A stretch of 64,000 nucleotides of DNA, taken from positions 310,001 through 374,000 of the forward strand of contig NZ_AP022587.1 of assembly GCF_010731715.1 (NCBI RefSeq). The letters are read 5' to 3'. The position numbers were made by a program, and so were the translations under genes. The stretch comes from Mycobacterium stomatepiae (GTDB lineage: Bacteria > Actinomycetota > Actinomycetes > Mycobacteriales > Mycobacteriaceae). Below, piece by piece: positions 1-8,518 of this stretch. Under the pieces are notes generated by a model. The model was not told the origin of the DNA. It searched no databases and saw nothing but the letters and a program-made list of their open reading frames with translations. Numbering within the stretch: position 1 is the first letter of the stretch; each line of letters begins with the position of its first letter.

Positions 1-1
1 T

Positions 2-574
2 ATCGCCGAAGCCATTGTCGCCGAAGGTCATTCGGATGTCTCGTTCATCATCGTGGGCTCCGGCCCGCATGGCGCCGACCCGCACCACAGCTATTCGGAC
101 CGCGAACTGCAGGCCGGCGACATCGTCGTCGTCGACATCGGGGGAGCCTACGAGCCCGGATATCATTCCGATTCGACGCGCACCTACAGCCTGGGCGAGC
201 CTTCTTCTGAGGTGGCACAACAGTATTCGCTGCTGCAACAGGCCCAGCAGGCGGCGCTCGAGGCGGTTCGTCCGGGGGTGACTGCCGAGCAGGTCGACGC
301 GGCCGCGCGCGATGTGCTGGCCGAGGCCGGGCTGGCGGAGTATTTCGTGCACCGCACCGGCCACGGTATCGGGCTCTCGGTGCATGAGGAGCCGTACATC
401 GTCAGTGGCAATGATCTGCCGTTGACCGCGGGAATGGCCTTTTCGGTCGAACCGGGCATCTACTTTCCGGGTCGCTGGGGTGCGCGCATCGAAGACATCG
501 TCGTCGTGACCGAGGACGGCGCGCTGCCCATGAACAACCGACCGCACGAGCTTGTCGTGGTGCCGGTCTCTTAG
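2..574 (+). CDS. pepE: Xaa-Pro dipeptidase / M24 metallopeptidase, 3' part
   Basis: C-terminal 190 residues of an M24 (pita-bread fold) aminopeptidase P/prolidase, a cytoplasmic dinuclear-metal peptidase that cleaves Xaa-Pro bonds. The five metal ligands of the family are visible in order: Asp in VVDIGGAY, Asp in DSTRTY, His in the GHGIG block, Glu in the VEPGIY segment and the final Glu in ARIEDIV. The reading frame is open from the window edge, so the N-terminal domain and start lie outside. It ends in TAG and overlaps the convergent DUF2563 gene by 4 nt. In M. tuberculosis pepE (Rv2089c) sits on the same side of the cobL region, supporting the assignment. The family call is firm; the exact substrate is inferred. 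Confidence 0.9.
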   Translation: MAEAIVAEGHSDVSFIIVGSGPHGADPHHSYSDRELQAGDIVVVDIGGAYEPGYHSDSTRTYSLGEPSSEVAQQYSLLQQAQQAALEAVRPGVTAEQVDAAARDVLAEAGLAEYFVHRTGHGIGLSVHEEPYIVSGNDLPLTAGMAFSVEPGIYFPGRWGARIEDIVVVTEDGALPMNNRPHELVVVPVS

Positions 575-876
575 GAAGGTCGCACCGCCCGCAGGTCCGC
601 GGAGTTGTGCGCCTCCATGTCGGTGAAGGTCGCGGCGGCCTGGTATGCCTTGCCGCCGACATCGGCCACCGTTTGCCCGTGGGCCTGAAGGTTTTTCACG
701 TGCTTGCCGTGGGCTGCGCTGACCGCTTCGTGAAATTCCTCCGCCGCGACGAAGTTGCCGAACATTCCCGACATTAACGGCCCCCGCGACAGGCGATCAG
801 CCGCGTCTTGAGCGTGCCCGCCGGCCCGGTGAGACTGGCTTCCCCCCGAGTGCAGTAATCCCGTGTCGACGTACAT
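571..876 (-). CDS. DUF2563-family protein, probable ESX-associated small protein
   Basis: A 101-aa protein beginning MYVDTGLLHSG, which I recognise as the mycobacterial DUF2563 family: small, helical, without signal peptide or membrane segment. Its helical character and His/Ala-rich middle recall EspC/WXG-like secretion partners, but function is not established. A GGGGG stretch lies just upstream of the ATG. It is the last gene of the minus-strand block, 12 nt after the 722-aa gene, so the two are likely co-transcribed. That block faces a CpnT-like toxin gene, suggesting a secretion-related role by association only. Confidence 0.75.
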   Translation of the reverse strand: MYVDTGLLHSGGSQSHRAGGHAQDAADRLSRGPLMSGMFGNFVAAEEFHEAVSAAHGKHVKNLQAHGQTVADVGGKAYQAAATFTDMEAHNSADLRAVRPS

Positions 877-888
877 GGCCCCCAGTTC

Positions 889-3057
889 CTATTGGCTCAT
901 CGTCGTGCTGCAGGCCTGGAACCAGGCCAGGTGATAGTTCGCGGATGACTTGTCACCGGCCACCAGTGCGTCGATCGCGGCCAGCAGTTGCCAGTTGCCG
1001 ACCTCGTGGAAGTCGACGTTTTCGGGATAGCTTTCCAAAACGCGGGTGCTGACCTCTTTGAGATGTGTTTGCAGGAGCTCGACCTCTTTTTCCAGCACTC
1101 CAGTGCCGCCGGTCGCGGCCTTGGCCAGGGTGTGGGCCAGTCTTGGTAGGCCATCGCGCCACTGGGTTGCCTGATTGAGTTCCCAACCTAGTTCGTCGAT
1201 GTCGGGCAGACGCCGAGGACGTGGCGAGGTGGGGACCGGTTCGTCTTCCTCGGCAACGTGGTGGATCGGGGTGTAGCCGGCGGCAAGAGTGACTTCGCCG
1301 AGCAGGGTCTCGATATCGCCGCGACGGCGTTCGGGGGATAGCAGCGTGACCGCCGCCGGCAGATCGATCCCCGGTGGGATCCAGCCGCTGGCGAGATCGG
1401 TTGTCAACACAGTGGTTTCGTCGGGTCGGTCTCCGGCTGCCCAGGCCAGCCGGGGCTGCTGACGGGCGACGGCCGCGACTAGTCGCTCTAGCCGGGCGCG
1501 CTCGGTGGCGTTGGCCGATGCGGCTCCGGCGATCGCGCCGGTTGCGGTGGCAGCGACGGTCTCGGTGCCCAGACTTGACGGCGACGATGGCGGCGCCGGC
1601 GGGGGTGTTTGACGGACCATGGTGGGCCCAGCGGGGGTGCCTTGTCCGGCTGAGGGGTGCACGGGCGCCGAGCTTGCCATCGCCGACGGCGGTGAGCTTG
1701 ATGGAAGGACTGGGGCGGAGGCCGCGGGGATGGTCGGCCTTATGTCGGAGGCGTACGCCGGCAATGGGCCCGCGGGTGCGGGTGCGGACGGAGCAGCTGC
1801 TGCCGATGGTCCCGCGACGACTTGCGGTGCCGGGGTCGCGTCGGGGGTGGCCGCGTGCGCGACCGGGGCGGGGGCGTCGTATGCCGGCGTGTTGACCGGG
1901 ACGCTGCTCATGCCGGATGTTGGCGTCGTCGGCGGGGCTTGCGGTTCCGGGGGTTGAGCCGGCGGCATCGCGCCGGCCGTCGCCGAAACCGGTGTTCCTG
2001 CTTGCATTCCCTTGTCGAAGCTGTGCATCAAGTCGGCCGGTGTGACCGGCTGGACCGGGCTTGCCGGGGCGGTTGGGGCGCCGGTCAGGGGGGATACCGA
2101 GGACGCGGGCACACCCGCACTTGGCGCGCCACCGACTGAGGGCATGCCGGGGCGGGCGACTGACGGAGTGGCGGTCGGTATCGCGGGAGCGGAACCCAGT
2201 GCACCACCACCTTGGACTGGAGCCGCGCCCGTGGAATTTAATGCAGGCGGTACTCGACCTTGTAGCCCGGAGGCTGGTGGTTGTGCTGGGGGGAGGGTGG
2301 GGCCCCCCGGGTTGGACGCTGCGATTACGTGGCTTGGGGGTGTTGCGCCCTGCTGGTTAAACGCTGGCGGCTCCGGCCCATTGGTTCCCACGTCGGTAGT
2401 GGGAATTGCACCTTGTTGCGGCAGGGCTGGGGGCGCCCCCGGGTTGCCGACCGACCGCCGGACCTGGTCTTCTAGCGTCTGTTGATCCTCCGGTGGTCGG
2501 AACATCTGCCCGACGTTGACACCATGTGCTTGCGCGAACTGGCGTGCTGACTGCCCGGTGCCCTCTGCATCGAGAATCCGCTGCATCGCGTCAAATACGT
2601 TGCCGGAGTACTTCGCTGCCGTGATGGCGGCCAGTGCCCGGTACTGATGTATCGCGGCGATCATCTGCGGGACTTTGGCTTCCACGGGCTGTTTGGAATG
2701 CTTGATCTCATCGATCCGTTGATTGCCTTCTGCGGCCAAACTTGTCAGGTCCTGCCGAAGGCTTACCATGCTGTCGTAGGCAGTGCCGTATGCCCCCTCT
2801 TTGATGGCGTTCTTTTCGGCCACCTGGCGTGCTTGTTGTTCACCCTGCCGGAAGGCGTCGCGTAGATCATCAGCGGTAATGCCGTGCTGATCTGCCAGCG
2901 GCCCCGTCTGGGCACTACGGAGCACGTCACCGTAATTTGTAAAGCCGGCCTTGATGTTTCCTCGGTTCGTCCTGCCATGCAAAAGTGCCGTCAAATCCGG
3001 GTCGTCGACCCATTGATCACCGACTATCGCTAACGACCATTCTCCGGGTGGCAACAT
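889..3057 (-). CDS. 722-aa Pro/Ala-rich protein, Rv2082/Rv3899c-like
   Basis: Three-part protein: a charged helical N-terminal region (about residues 1-210), a long Pro/Ala/Gly/Thr-rich low-complexity region (about 210-510), and a compact C-terminal domain (about 515-722) with many Leu, Glu and Trp residues. No signal peptide or membrane span. Length and layout match my memory of M. tuberculosis Rv2082 (721 aa), and the C-terminal domain resembles Rv3899c, encoded beside cpnT. The start ATG overlaps the TAA of the preceding small gene (TAATG), indicating translational coupling. Function unknown; association with ESX-type export or the adjacent toxin is inferred from context. Confidence 0.75.
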   Translation of the reverse strand: MLPPGEWSLAIVGDQWVDDPDLTALLHGRTNRGNIKAGFTNYGDVLRSAQTGPLADQHGITADDLRDAFRQGEQQARQVAEKNAIKEGAYGTAYDSMVSLRQDLTSLAAEGNQRIDEIKHSKQPVEAKVPQMIAAIHQYRALAAITAAKYSGNVFDAMQRILDAEGTGQSARQFAQAHGVNVGQMFRPPEDQQTLEDQVRRSVGNPGAPPALPQQGAIPTTDVGTNGPEPPAFNQQGATPPSHVIAASNPGGPTLPPAQPPASGLQGRVPPALNSTGAAPVQGGGALGSAPAIPTATPSVARPGMPSVGGAPSAGVPASSVSPLTGAPTAPASPVQPVTPADLMHSFDKGMQAGTPVSATAGAMPPAQPPEPQAPPTTPTSGMSSVPVNTPAYDAPAPVAHAATPDATPAPQVVAGPSAAAAPSAPAPAGPLPAYASDIRPTIPAASAPVLPSSSPPSAMASSAPVHPSAGQGTPAGPTMVRQTPPPAPPSSPSSLGTETVAATATGAIAGAASANATERARLERLVAAVARQQPRLAWAAGDRPDETTVLTTDLASGWIPPGIDLPAAVTLLSPERRRGDIETLLGEVTLAAGYTPIHHVAEEDEPVPTSPRPRRLPDIDELGWELNQATQWRDGLPRLAHTLAKAATGGTGVLEKEVELLQTHLKEVSTRVLESYPENVDFHEVGNWQLLAAIDALVAGDKSSANYHLAWFQACSTTMSQ

Positions 3058-3598
3058 TATTTACAACGACCTTCTATTGCCAAGGTTGCATCATTTCCAG
3101 CTTGCAGTGGAGCATGCATCTGTGACTCATTCAGGCCATTCAAATAATCGACTGCGAGCTCTTGGAAAAAATCTGTAAGCTTTTGTATCTTGATAGCTAG
3201 GTCGTTTGGAGTCGCCGGCTCTTCGGAAAGGACTGTTCGTAGGTACTCGCTGCCCGCCAAGAGCGCTTGTCGTCCGTTTAAGGCAAATGCTAGTTGAGCC
3301 GTAGGGTCGCTACCTCTTCTCGCGCTGCGCTACCTTTGACCGCACTGTGCGCCTTCTCGTACGCGGCGCACACCTTCGACTTCGCGTCCGCGACCTGTTG
3401 GGCTGAGTAGGTCGGAGGCAATGGAGGTTTGGGCTGTAGCGGCCGGAACCAGCCGACGATCGCGGCACCGAGCGTCAACAACAGCACAACGACCAGGACC
3501 GCGAACATTATCCCGGTTCGCTGGGGTGGGGGTGGCACCGGTGCTGGCCAGGAAGGTGGCGCAGGCGACGAGGCCGGGAATGATCGGAAGTTCGACAC
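3057..3598 (-). pseudogene. one-TM membrane protein gene, broken by a frameshift
   Basis: Two ORFs together make one protein paralogous to the next gene upstream (3739-4290). The first part (3598 down to about 3320) starts MSNF, is Pro-rich, has one hydrophobic segment (IMFAVLVVVLLLTLGAAIVG) and a VCAAYEKAHSAV motif. It then shifts frame and stops at 3290. The second part, read from about 3320 in another frame, gives RGSDPTAQLAFALNGR and continues to the C terminus ending GRCK. The paralog reads through the same region uninterrupted (TDQTAVLGLAANAR). A single-base deletion near 3300-3340 explains this. It could be a true pseudogene or a sequence error. Confidence 0.7.
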
Positions 3599-3738
3599 AA
3601 TCTTAATCGTATCGCCCAGTACGGATGTTGGTAGTCACCCTACGTTCTACCTGCAGCCAATCTTAAACAGATCACTTTATTAGTTCTTTTTTCGTAACCA
3701 GATAAACATAACGATGTCGCCAAAATCGAAAGTCGGTT

Positions 3739-4290
3739 TCACTTGCAAATGCAGCTTAGGGTCGAGTTCGGTTCGTCGCCAGCATGTAGCGATGATTCGG
3801 TTTCAGATTGGCTCGCTTCCGCCATATAGCCGATTGCAAGCTCCTGATACGAGTTTGCCAACCTCCGAACTGCCGCTGCCACCTCGGAAGGAGTCGCTGG
3901 TTCATCAGCCAGAGTCCGAAGAAGGTAGTCGCCACCGTCGTAAAGTGCGATCCTCGCGTTTGCAGCAAGCCCGAGTACCGCTGTCTGATCAGTACCGCCG
4001 CTTCGGCCAGTGTTAACTAGCACGGCTTGGTGCACCTTCTGGTAGGTGGCACATACCTTCGTTTTTGCCGCAGCAATTTGTTGTTCCGAAAACGTGGCTG
4101 CTGATGGGGTCGGCGACGGTTTGTTGTCTGGTACAGGATGGAACCAGCTGCCGATTGCGACGCCGAGTGCCACGAGCGCAATCGCTAAGGAAGCAATTGC
4201 GACGGACCGCGACGGATGTTTGGGCACCGCTGGCGACGTAGGCCATGACGCAGGAGCAGGGGATGGCGGCGGGTAAGGCAGATTGGACAC
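3739..4290 (-). CDS. Pro-rich N-terminus, one-TM membrane protein
   Basis: A 183-aa protein beginning VSNLPYPPPSP (GTG start), with a Pro-rich cytoplasmic segment, one membrane helix around residues 30-52 and an extracytoplasmic helical domain containing VCATYQKVHQAV and EPATPSEV motifs. The GTG start is chosen because the intact N-terminus of the downstream paralog (MSNF...) aligns there; an ATG at 4317 would add nine residues. A GAGG lies about 12 nt upstream. The longer frame to 4695 is antisense to the next gene and is rejected. Function unknown; resembles small membrane proteins found near cpnT-type loci. Confidence 0.65.
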   Translation of the reverse strand: MSNLPYPPPSPAPASWPTSPAVPKHPSRSVAIASLAIALVALGVAIGSWFHPVPDNKPSPTPSAATFSEQQIAAAKTKVCATYQKVHQAVLVNTGRSGGTDQTAVLGLAANARIALYDGGDYLLRTLADEPATPSEVAAAVRRLANSYQELAIGYMAEASQSETESSLHAGDEPNSTLSCICK

Positions 4291-4471
4291 GCGGGGAGCG
4301 TACCTCGCCGGGGGCATCGAGAAACCCCGTTTCCGACCCGGTTGCCTTCGGGGCCAAAATATGAGCCTGAGCTCGACAACAATCAGCTTTGGAGAAAGCA
4401 GCCGAAACGCGTTCTCGCGCAGATGGTTCGGCGAGACTATTAGTATCAGCGGCCTCCGGCCATCCGATGCC
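4291..4471. other. 181-nt intergenic segment
   Basis: Gap between the 308-aa gene and the one-TM protein gene, both on the minus strand. No recognisable gene, hairpin terminator or repeat seen. It may carry a promoter for the membrane-protein gene. Confidence 0.4.
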
Positions 4472-5398
4472 CTAGCTGCTCCCGTCCTTATCATTTTCAT
4501 CGCGCTTCTGGTCGGGCAGGATGATGCGTCGACTCGCAACCGGTTTGCCTTCAATGCGTTTGACGACTTCGGGCACCGGCGGCGGAGTCGTGATACGTCC
4601 CTGGACGGGGGCGCCGTTCTTAACTGACGGCGCGACAATGCGTTTGGTGTCGGGCTTTTCATCTTTACCCCCGCCACCGGCTCCGTGCATGGCACCCGGC
4701 GGCATCATCGGCATCGCGCCCATCCCGCCCCTCGACATATTGGTCGGTGCCACCGCACTCGGCGGCGGGATCGAGCCAGTACGCGATGACGCTGGCTCAG
4801 TTCCGGCTGACGGAGCGGGAAGTGGATTGAGGCTCCCCGTTGGGGTGGTGGCGCCCAGTCCGCCGCCACCGCCCAAACCGCCACCGCCGGCGCCGCTTGT
4901 GGAACCCGTCAATTCGCCGGGAATTGCTGCGCCCGCTGCAGCCGCTTCTCCGCTGTGCTGCATCGCGCCCATGCCGGCTTGCATCATCTGCTGCCCGATC
5001 TGAGCGGCCTGCTGCGGAAGTTGACTCAAAGGTTGGAGGAAACCTTGCATGGCGCCCGAGATGCCGCCGGCGACGCCGGAGATCATCTGTGGAATCTGCT
5101 GGGCCATTTCGGCGGGACTGCCAGCACCACCCAACTTTCCGGCCGACTCTGCTTCGTTGGCAGGGAATTTGGCCATGGCGTCACCGACTTTGGCGTCGCG
5201 CTCGGCATATCCGGTTTGAGCGTCGCCCATGTCGCGGGGATCGCCGCCATTTGCGGCGAGGCCAAGGGCTCTCAATAGCTGGCTCAGGGGAACCTGACCC
5301 GTGGCCAGCTGATCGGGTGTGATTCCCGGCGGCAGTGGACCGCCACTCAACTTGGCCAGGTGCTCGAGAATTATCCGAATTTCATCGTCACCACTCAT
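4472..5398 (-). CDS. Gly/Met/Pro-rich 308-aa protein, secretion-locus accessory
   Basis: Starts MSGDDEIRII with a strong GGGAGG ribosome-binding site 6 nt before the ATG, which decides the start over an upstream in-frame Met. The N-terminal third is helical and charged; the middle has Met/Gln-rich stretches (QQMMQAGMGAMQ); the C-terminal half is Gly/Pro-rich low complexity with a basic/acidic tail ending KDGSS. No signal peptide or membrane span. Size and composition resemble Rv2083 and other proteins encoded next to ESX-type substrates. First gene of the minus-strand block and divergent from the CpnT-like gene. Function unknown. Confidence 0.7.
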   Translation of the reverse strand: MSGDDEIRIILEHLAKLSGGPLPPGITPDQLATGQVPLSQLLRALGLAANGGDPRDMGDAQTGYAERDAKVGDAMAKFPANEAESAGKLGGAGSPAEMAQQIPQMISGVAGGISGAMQGFLQPLSQLPQQAAQIGQQMMQAGMGAMQHSGEAAAAGAAIPGELTGSTSGAGGGGLGGGGGLGATTPTGSLNPLPAPSAGTEPASSRTGSIPPPSAVAPTNMSRGGMGAMPMMPPGAMHGAGGGGKDEKPDTKRIVAPSVKNGAPVQGRITTPPPVPEVVKRIEGKPVASRRIILPDQKRDENDKDGSS

Positions 5399-5815
5399 GG
5401 CATCCTCCCGAGCGCCGTCTGAGTGCAAGTAGGCGACGCTTGGATGGATTGGGGCGCAACAGTACCCGCGCAGCACGGCGGGACCGCTTCGCCAGCGAAC
5501 CCGTGCCGGTCAACATACTCAACCATCCCCAGTTTCAAGATTCTCATGTCGTCACGATCGCGAAGACCGAATCCGTTGCCCGAATGCCGCAGATCCGTCA
5601 ACTCAGTATGCCCCCATGCCCTGATGGCGAGGCTAATCATGGCATAGTTGCCGATCAATTCACTGTTACAGGCAACCGCCCCAACCTGGTAGGTAGCACC
5701 CACACGGTTGGGGGTGTTGAGGACGAATTGTGGCCAACGCCCGGCCACGGCTAGCGTCGTCCCGCAACCCTTGGGTGAAGTGCGTCGACGGCCGGCCTGG
5801 GCAAAAATCTCGCGC
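5399..5815. promoter_or_regulatory. 417-nt divergent intergenic region
   Basis: Lies between the minus-strand 308-aa gene and the plus-strand CpnT-like gene and should carry promoters for both. A minus-strand open frame runs through it and its stop overlaps the ATG of the 308-aa gene as ATGA, but it has no good start or ribosome site and weaker third-position GC than neighbouring genes. I do not call it a gene. No clear sigma factor hexamers or operator palindromes stood out. Confidence 0.4.
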
Positions 5816-8518
5816 ATGCCCATCCTCGCGGTAGACCCGGAGGCGCTCTTCGCCGCGGGCAGCGCCGTGGTCGCTACCGGCGATGGTCTGGCAGCCGCAA
5901 TGGCGGTATTGACGGCTGGGTTCGGGGCTAACACGGGTCTGGATGTTGCCGGTGAGCTTTTCGGGCTGTCGTATCAAGGGACAGCGGAGTCGTTGTTAAA
6001 TGCCGCCGCGGCAGCAATCAATGCGTGTCGGCGCAACGGGGTCATGATCCAAGTCGACGCGTCGAACTGGTCGAAGGCGGAAGCGGCCTCGCGGGTGGGT
6101 GGGGCTGCGAGTGTGTTGCAGGCGCCAGCGGAGCCCGTCAACATCGGCGCCCCGGGGCCGCCGGGAACACTAGGCCCAGGGGAGCCACCTCCGCTGCTGT
6201 GGGCGGTGGTGCAGTCATTCGTCGACGACGTGTGGCCCAACGGCGATGTGCCGGCGCTTCATGCCGCGGCCGGGTGCTGGCGCACGTTCAGCTCAGCGGT
6301 CAGCGGAATGCGAGGTGCGTTCGACGGATCGAGGACGCTGGTCGGCACGCAGCAGATCCCCGAGGGCGAAAAGATCGATCGCGTTTTATCGCAAATCGGC
6401 GTCGCGATGGACAAGTTGGGGGCGGGGTGCGTGGCGATGGCCTACACCCTCGAGGATTTCGCCAACCGGGTTGCGACGGCTAAAAACGACATCCGAAATC
6501 TGTTGCACCGCTTGGAGTCGCTGACTGATATCTGGCATGACGTGGTCTCGGTGCTCGATGGCGATGCGTTCGAAGAAATCAAGAAGATCGCGCGTGACAT
6601 CAACGCCGTATTGCACGACTTGGGTCGGGAAGCAAGAGCTTTCGAGCAGGGGATAAAGCTTCTGATGCAGATGGCCGACGGCCTTGTCGTCGACATGGAA
6701 AAGTACACGCGCGGCCAGTTCACCCACTTTCTAGGTGACGCAGTCGGAAACCAGGTCGCCACTGTTTTCGACACCTTCGTCAACGCAAATGAAGGAGTTG
6801 TCAAAGGAGTCGCCCAAGCTGCTCTCGGCATGGCGGACTTGACCGCACCGTGGTTGCTCCTTGATCCCAAAGGGGCCGAGGCTACCTGGAAGGACATGGT
6901 GCAAAGCCAGTTCGAAGCAGGCACGCTCAACCAGATTATGAATCCACGCGAGGGCGGCGCGGCAAATCTGCAGATGTGGAAATCACTTCTGCACCTTGAG
7001 GATTGGAGTACTGCTCGGCCGGGATTGGGATTCGGAGAGAACGTCTTCGATGGAGCGACGTTTTTTCTTCCTGGACTCGGAGAAGCCGGCGCGGGGGCAA
7101 AAGCAGGGTCTGCGGCTGCACGCGGCGCGGAAGAAGCCGCTGAAGGCGCTGGCGCCGCGGGGCGCGCCGGGGAACTAGGGGAATTTGCCTCGACGACCGG
7201 TGCGCTGGGCGACATCGGCAAAGTCGGCACCAACCTGACGAAAGATCTCGACAGCCTAAAACTGGATGTGCCCAAGACGGACTTTCCGCCCGGGGGTCGT
7301 TCGGTCGGCCCACCGCGAGTTGAGAATCCGAGCGGGCCGCCGCCAAGGCCTGTGGAATCCGCGCCGCCAGGCACGCCCGCACCTCATTCGCCAACGGCGC
7401 CAGATGGTTTGGCCCACGGACATTCAGAGGCAGCGGCCGGAGGCGCACGAGAGCATGCATTGGTACCGGCCGCACCCGCCGAGCCCTTGCCGTCACGCAG
7501 TCCGCAGCTAGTAGAACCCAATCCGCCTCGCCTCCCGCCAGCAGCCGATGGTGCGCCGCTTGATGCCGCACCAGCTGCTACGCCATCAGCGCAGCAGGTG
7601 CCTGCGCTGACATCTGTGGTGCCCCATTCGAGTGCGCCTTCCGCCGAACTGCCAGCACCGGCTGGTACTGGTTGGCATGCGCCTAGTGACGGCGGCTCTG
7701 CGGGTGGCGGCCCACACGATGCCTCGCCGAGCGACTCAGGCCCATACGGGCTCGGTGATGGCGGGCCCCTAGGGGGCGGCGAGTCGCCAGGACCTCCATA
7801 CGACGGCAAGCCTGGCGAACTGTCGTCTGATGGTGATGGTCCGTCGGCACATGGTCATCGGGGTCCGCACGACCCTGAGCCTGGTGATCCAGTGCATTCC
7901 GATGCACCGTCGGGCGACGGATGGGAGCGGTTGCCCGACCAACCGACTGATCCGCATTATGGCGAGCCCTTGCAAGAGCATTGGGCCTTCAAGGATGACC
8001 CAACCGAACTGGGTGGTATTAAGCCGTCGGTCGCTGAGCTGATCAGGGATCCGGAGGCGCTTTTGGGACGCGATCCTCATGGGGAGGCATATACTGCGCA
8101 GCAATATGCCGAGCGTTTCAACAAGTCAGGCCCAACTGGCCAAGAATGGATGAATTTTCCTGGCAACGAAGGCGCGGTGCCTGGTACCAAGGTTGCTTTT
8201 ACCGACATCGAACAATTCGCCAAGTTCTACGGTAGAGAGTTGGACCGCATTGGAAATGACTCGGGCAAGTATTTGGCAGTGATGGAAGATGGAAGACCGG
8301 CGTCGTGGGAGGAACGCGCACTGCATGTCAACAGTCTCAGCGATCCATACCACTCCTATGTGCTCGAAAATCTTCCTGGTGGCTGGAAGGTCGAAGTTTC
8401 TGAAGTCGCTCCTGGGCTGGGCCAGCCAGGTGGGTCTATCCAGGTTCGAATACTCGACAGTGCGGGAAGGGCAATGACGATCGAAGAATTACTAGAGATC
8501 GGTGGTGTGCTGAGATGA
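5816..8518 (+). CDS. CpnT-like secreted channel/toxin with C-terminal TNT (NADase) domain
   Basis: A 900-aa protein with the architecture of M. tuberculosis CpnT (846 aa). The N-terminal 430 residues contain family landmarks (LAVDPEALFAAGSAVVA at the start, DDVWPNGDV near 145, a WSTARPGLGFGENVFDGAT block near 400). A long Pro/Ala/Ser/Gly linker spans about 470-730. The C-terminal ~95 residues have TNT-type motifs: LDRIGNDSGKYLA, ERALHV, YHSYVL, LGQPGGSIQ and MTIEELLEIGG. TNT is an NAD(P) glycohydrolase that kills host cells; Arg, His and Gln of the kind used for catalysis are present. Start ATG at 5816 matches the CpnT N-terminus. The next gene overlaps as ATGA. No esxE/esxF pair precedes it here. 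Base composition drops toward the toxin end. Confidence 0.85.
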   Translation: MPILAVDPEALFAAGSAVVATGDGLAAAMAVLTAGFGANTGLDVAGELFGLSYQGTAESLLNAAAAAINACRRNGVMIQVDASNWSKAEAASRVGGAASVLQAPAEPVNIGAPGPPGTLGPGEPPPLLWAVVQSFVDDVWPNGDVPALHAAAGCWRTFSSAVSGMRGAFDGSRTLVGTQQIPEGEKIDRVLSQIGVAMDKLGAGCVAMAYTLEDFANRVATAKNDIRNLLHRLESLTDIWHDVVSVLDGDAFEEIKKIARDINAVLHDLGREARAFEQGIKLLMQMADGLVVDMEKYTRGQFTHFLGDAVGNQVATVFDTFVNANEGVVKGVAQAALGMADLTAPWLLLDPKGAEATWKDMVQSQFEAGTLNQIMNPREGGAANLQMWKSLLHLEDWSTARPGLGFGENVFDGATFFLPGLGEAGAGAKAGSAAARGAEEAAEGAGAAGRAGELGEFASTTGALGDIGKVGTNLTKDLDSLKLDVPKTDFPPGGRSVGPPRVENPSGPPPRPVESAPPGTPAPHSPTAPDGLAHGHSEAAAGGAREHALVPAAPAEPLPSRSPQLVEPNPPRLPPAADGAPLDAAPAATPSAQQVPALTSVVPHSSAPSAELPAPAGTGWHAPSDGGSAGGGPHDASPSDSGPYGLGDGGPLGGGESPGPPYDGKPGELSSDGDGPSAHGHRGPHDPEPGDPVHSDAPSGDGWERLPDQPTDPHYGEPLQEHWAFKDDPTELGGIKPSVAELIRDPEALLGRDPHGEAYTAQQYAERFNKSGPTGQEWMNFPGNEGAVPGTKVAFTDIEQFAKFYGRELDRIGNDSGKYLAVMEDGRPASWEERALHVNSLSDPYHSYVLENLPGGWKVEVSEVAPGLGQPGGSIQVRILDSAGRAMTIEELLEIGGVLR

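Noticed and set aside
3739..4695. 318-aa version of the one-TM protein
   Set aside because: The first 135 codons overlap the 308-aa gene in another frame and the paralog's start aligns to 4290.
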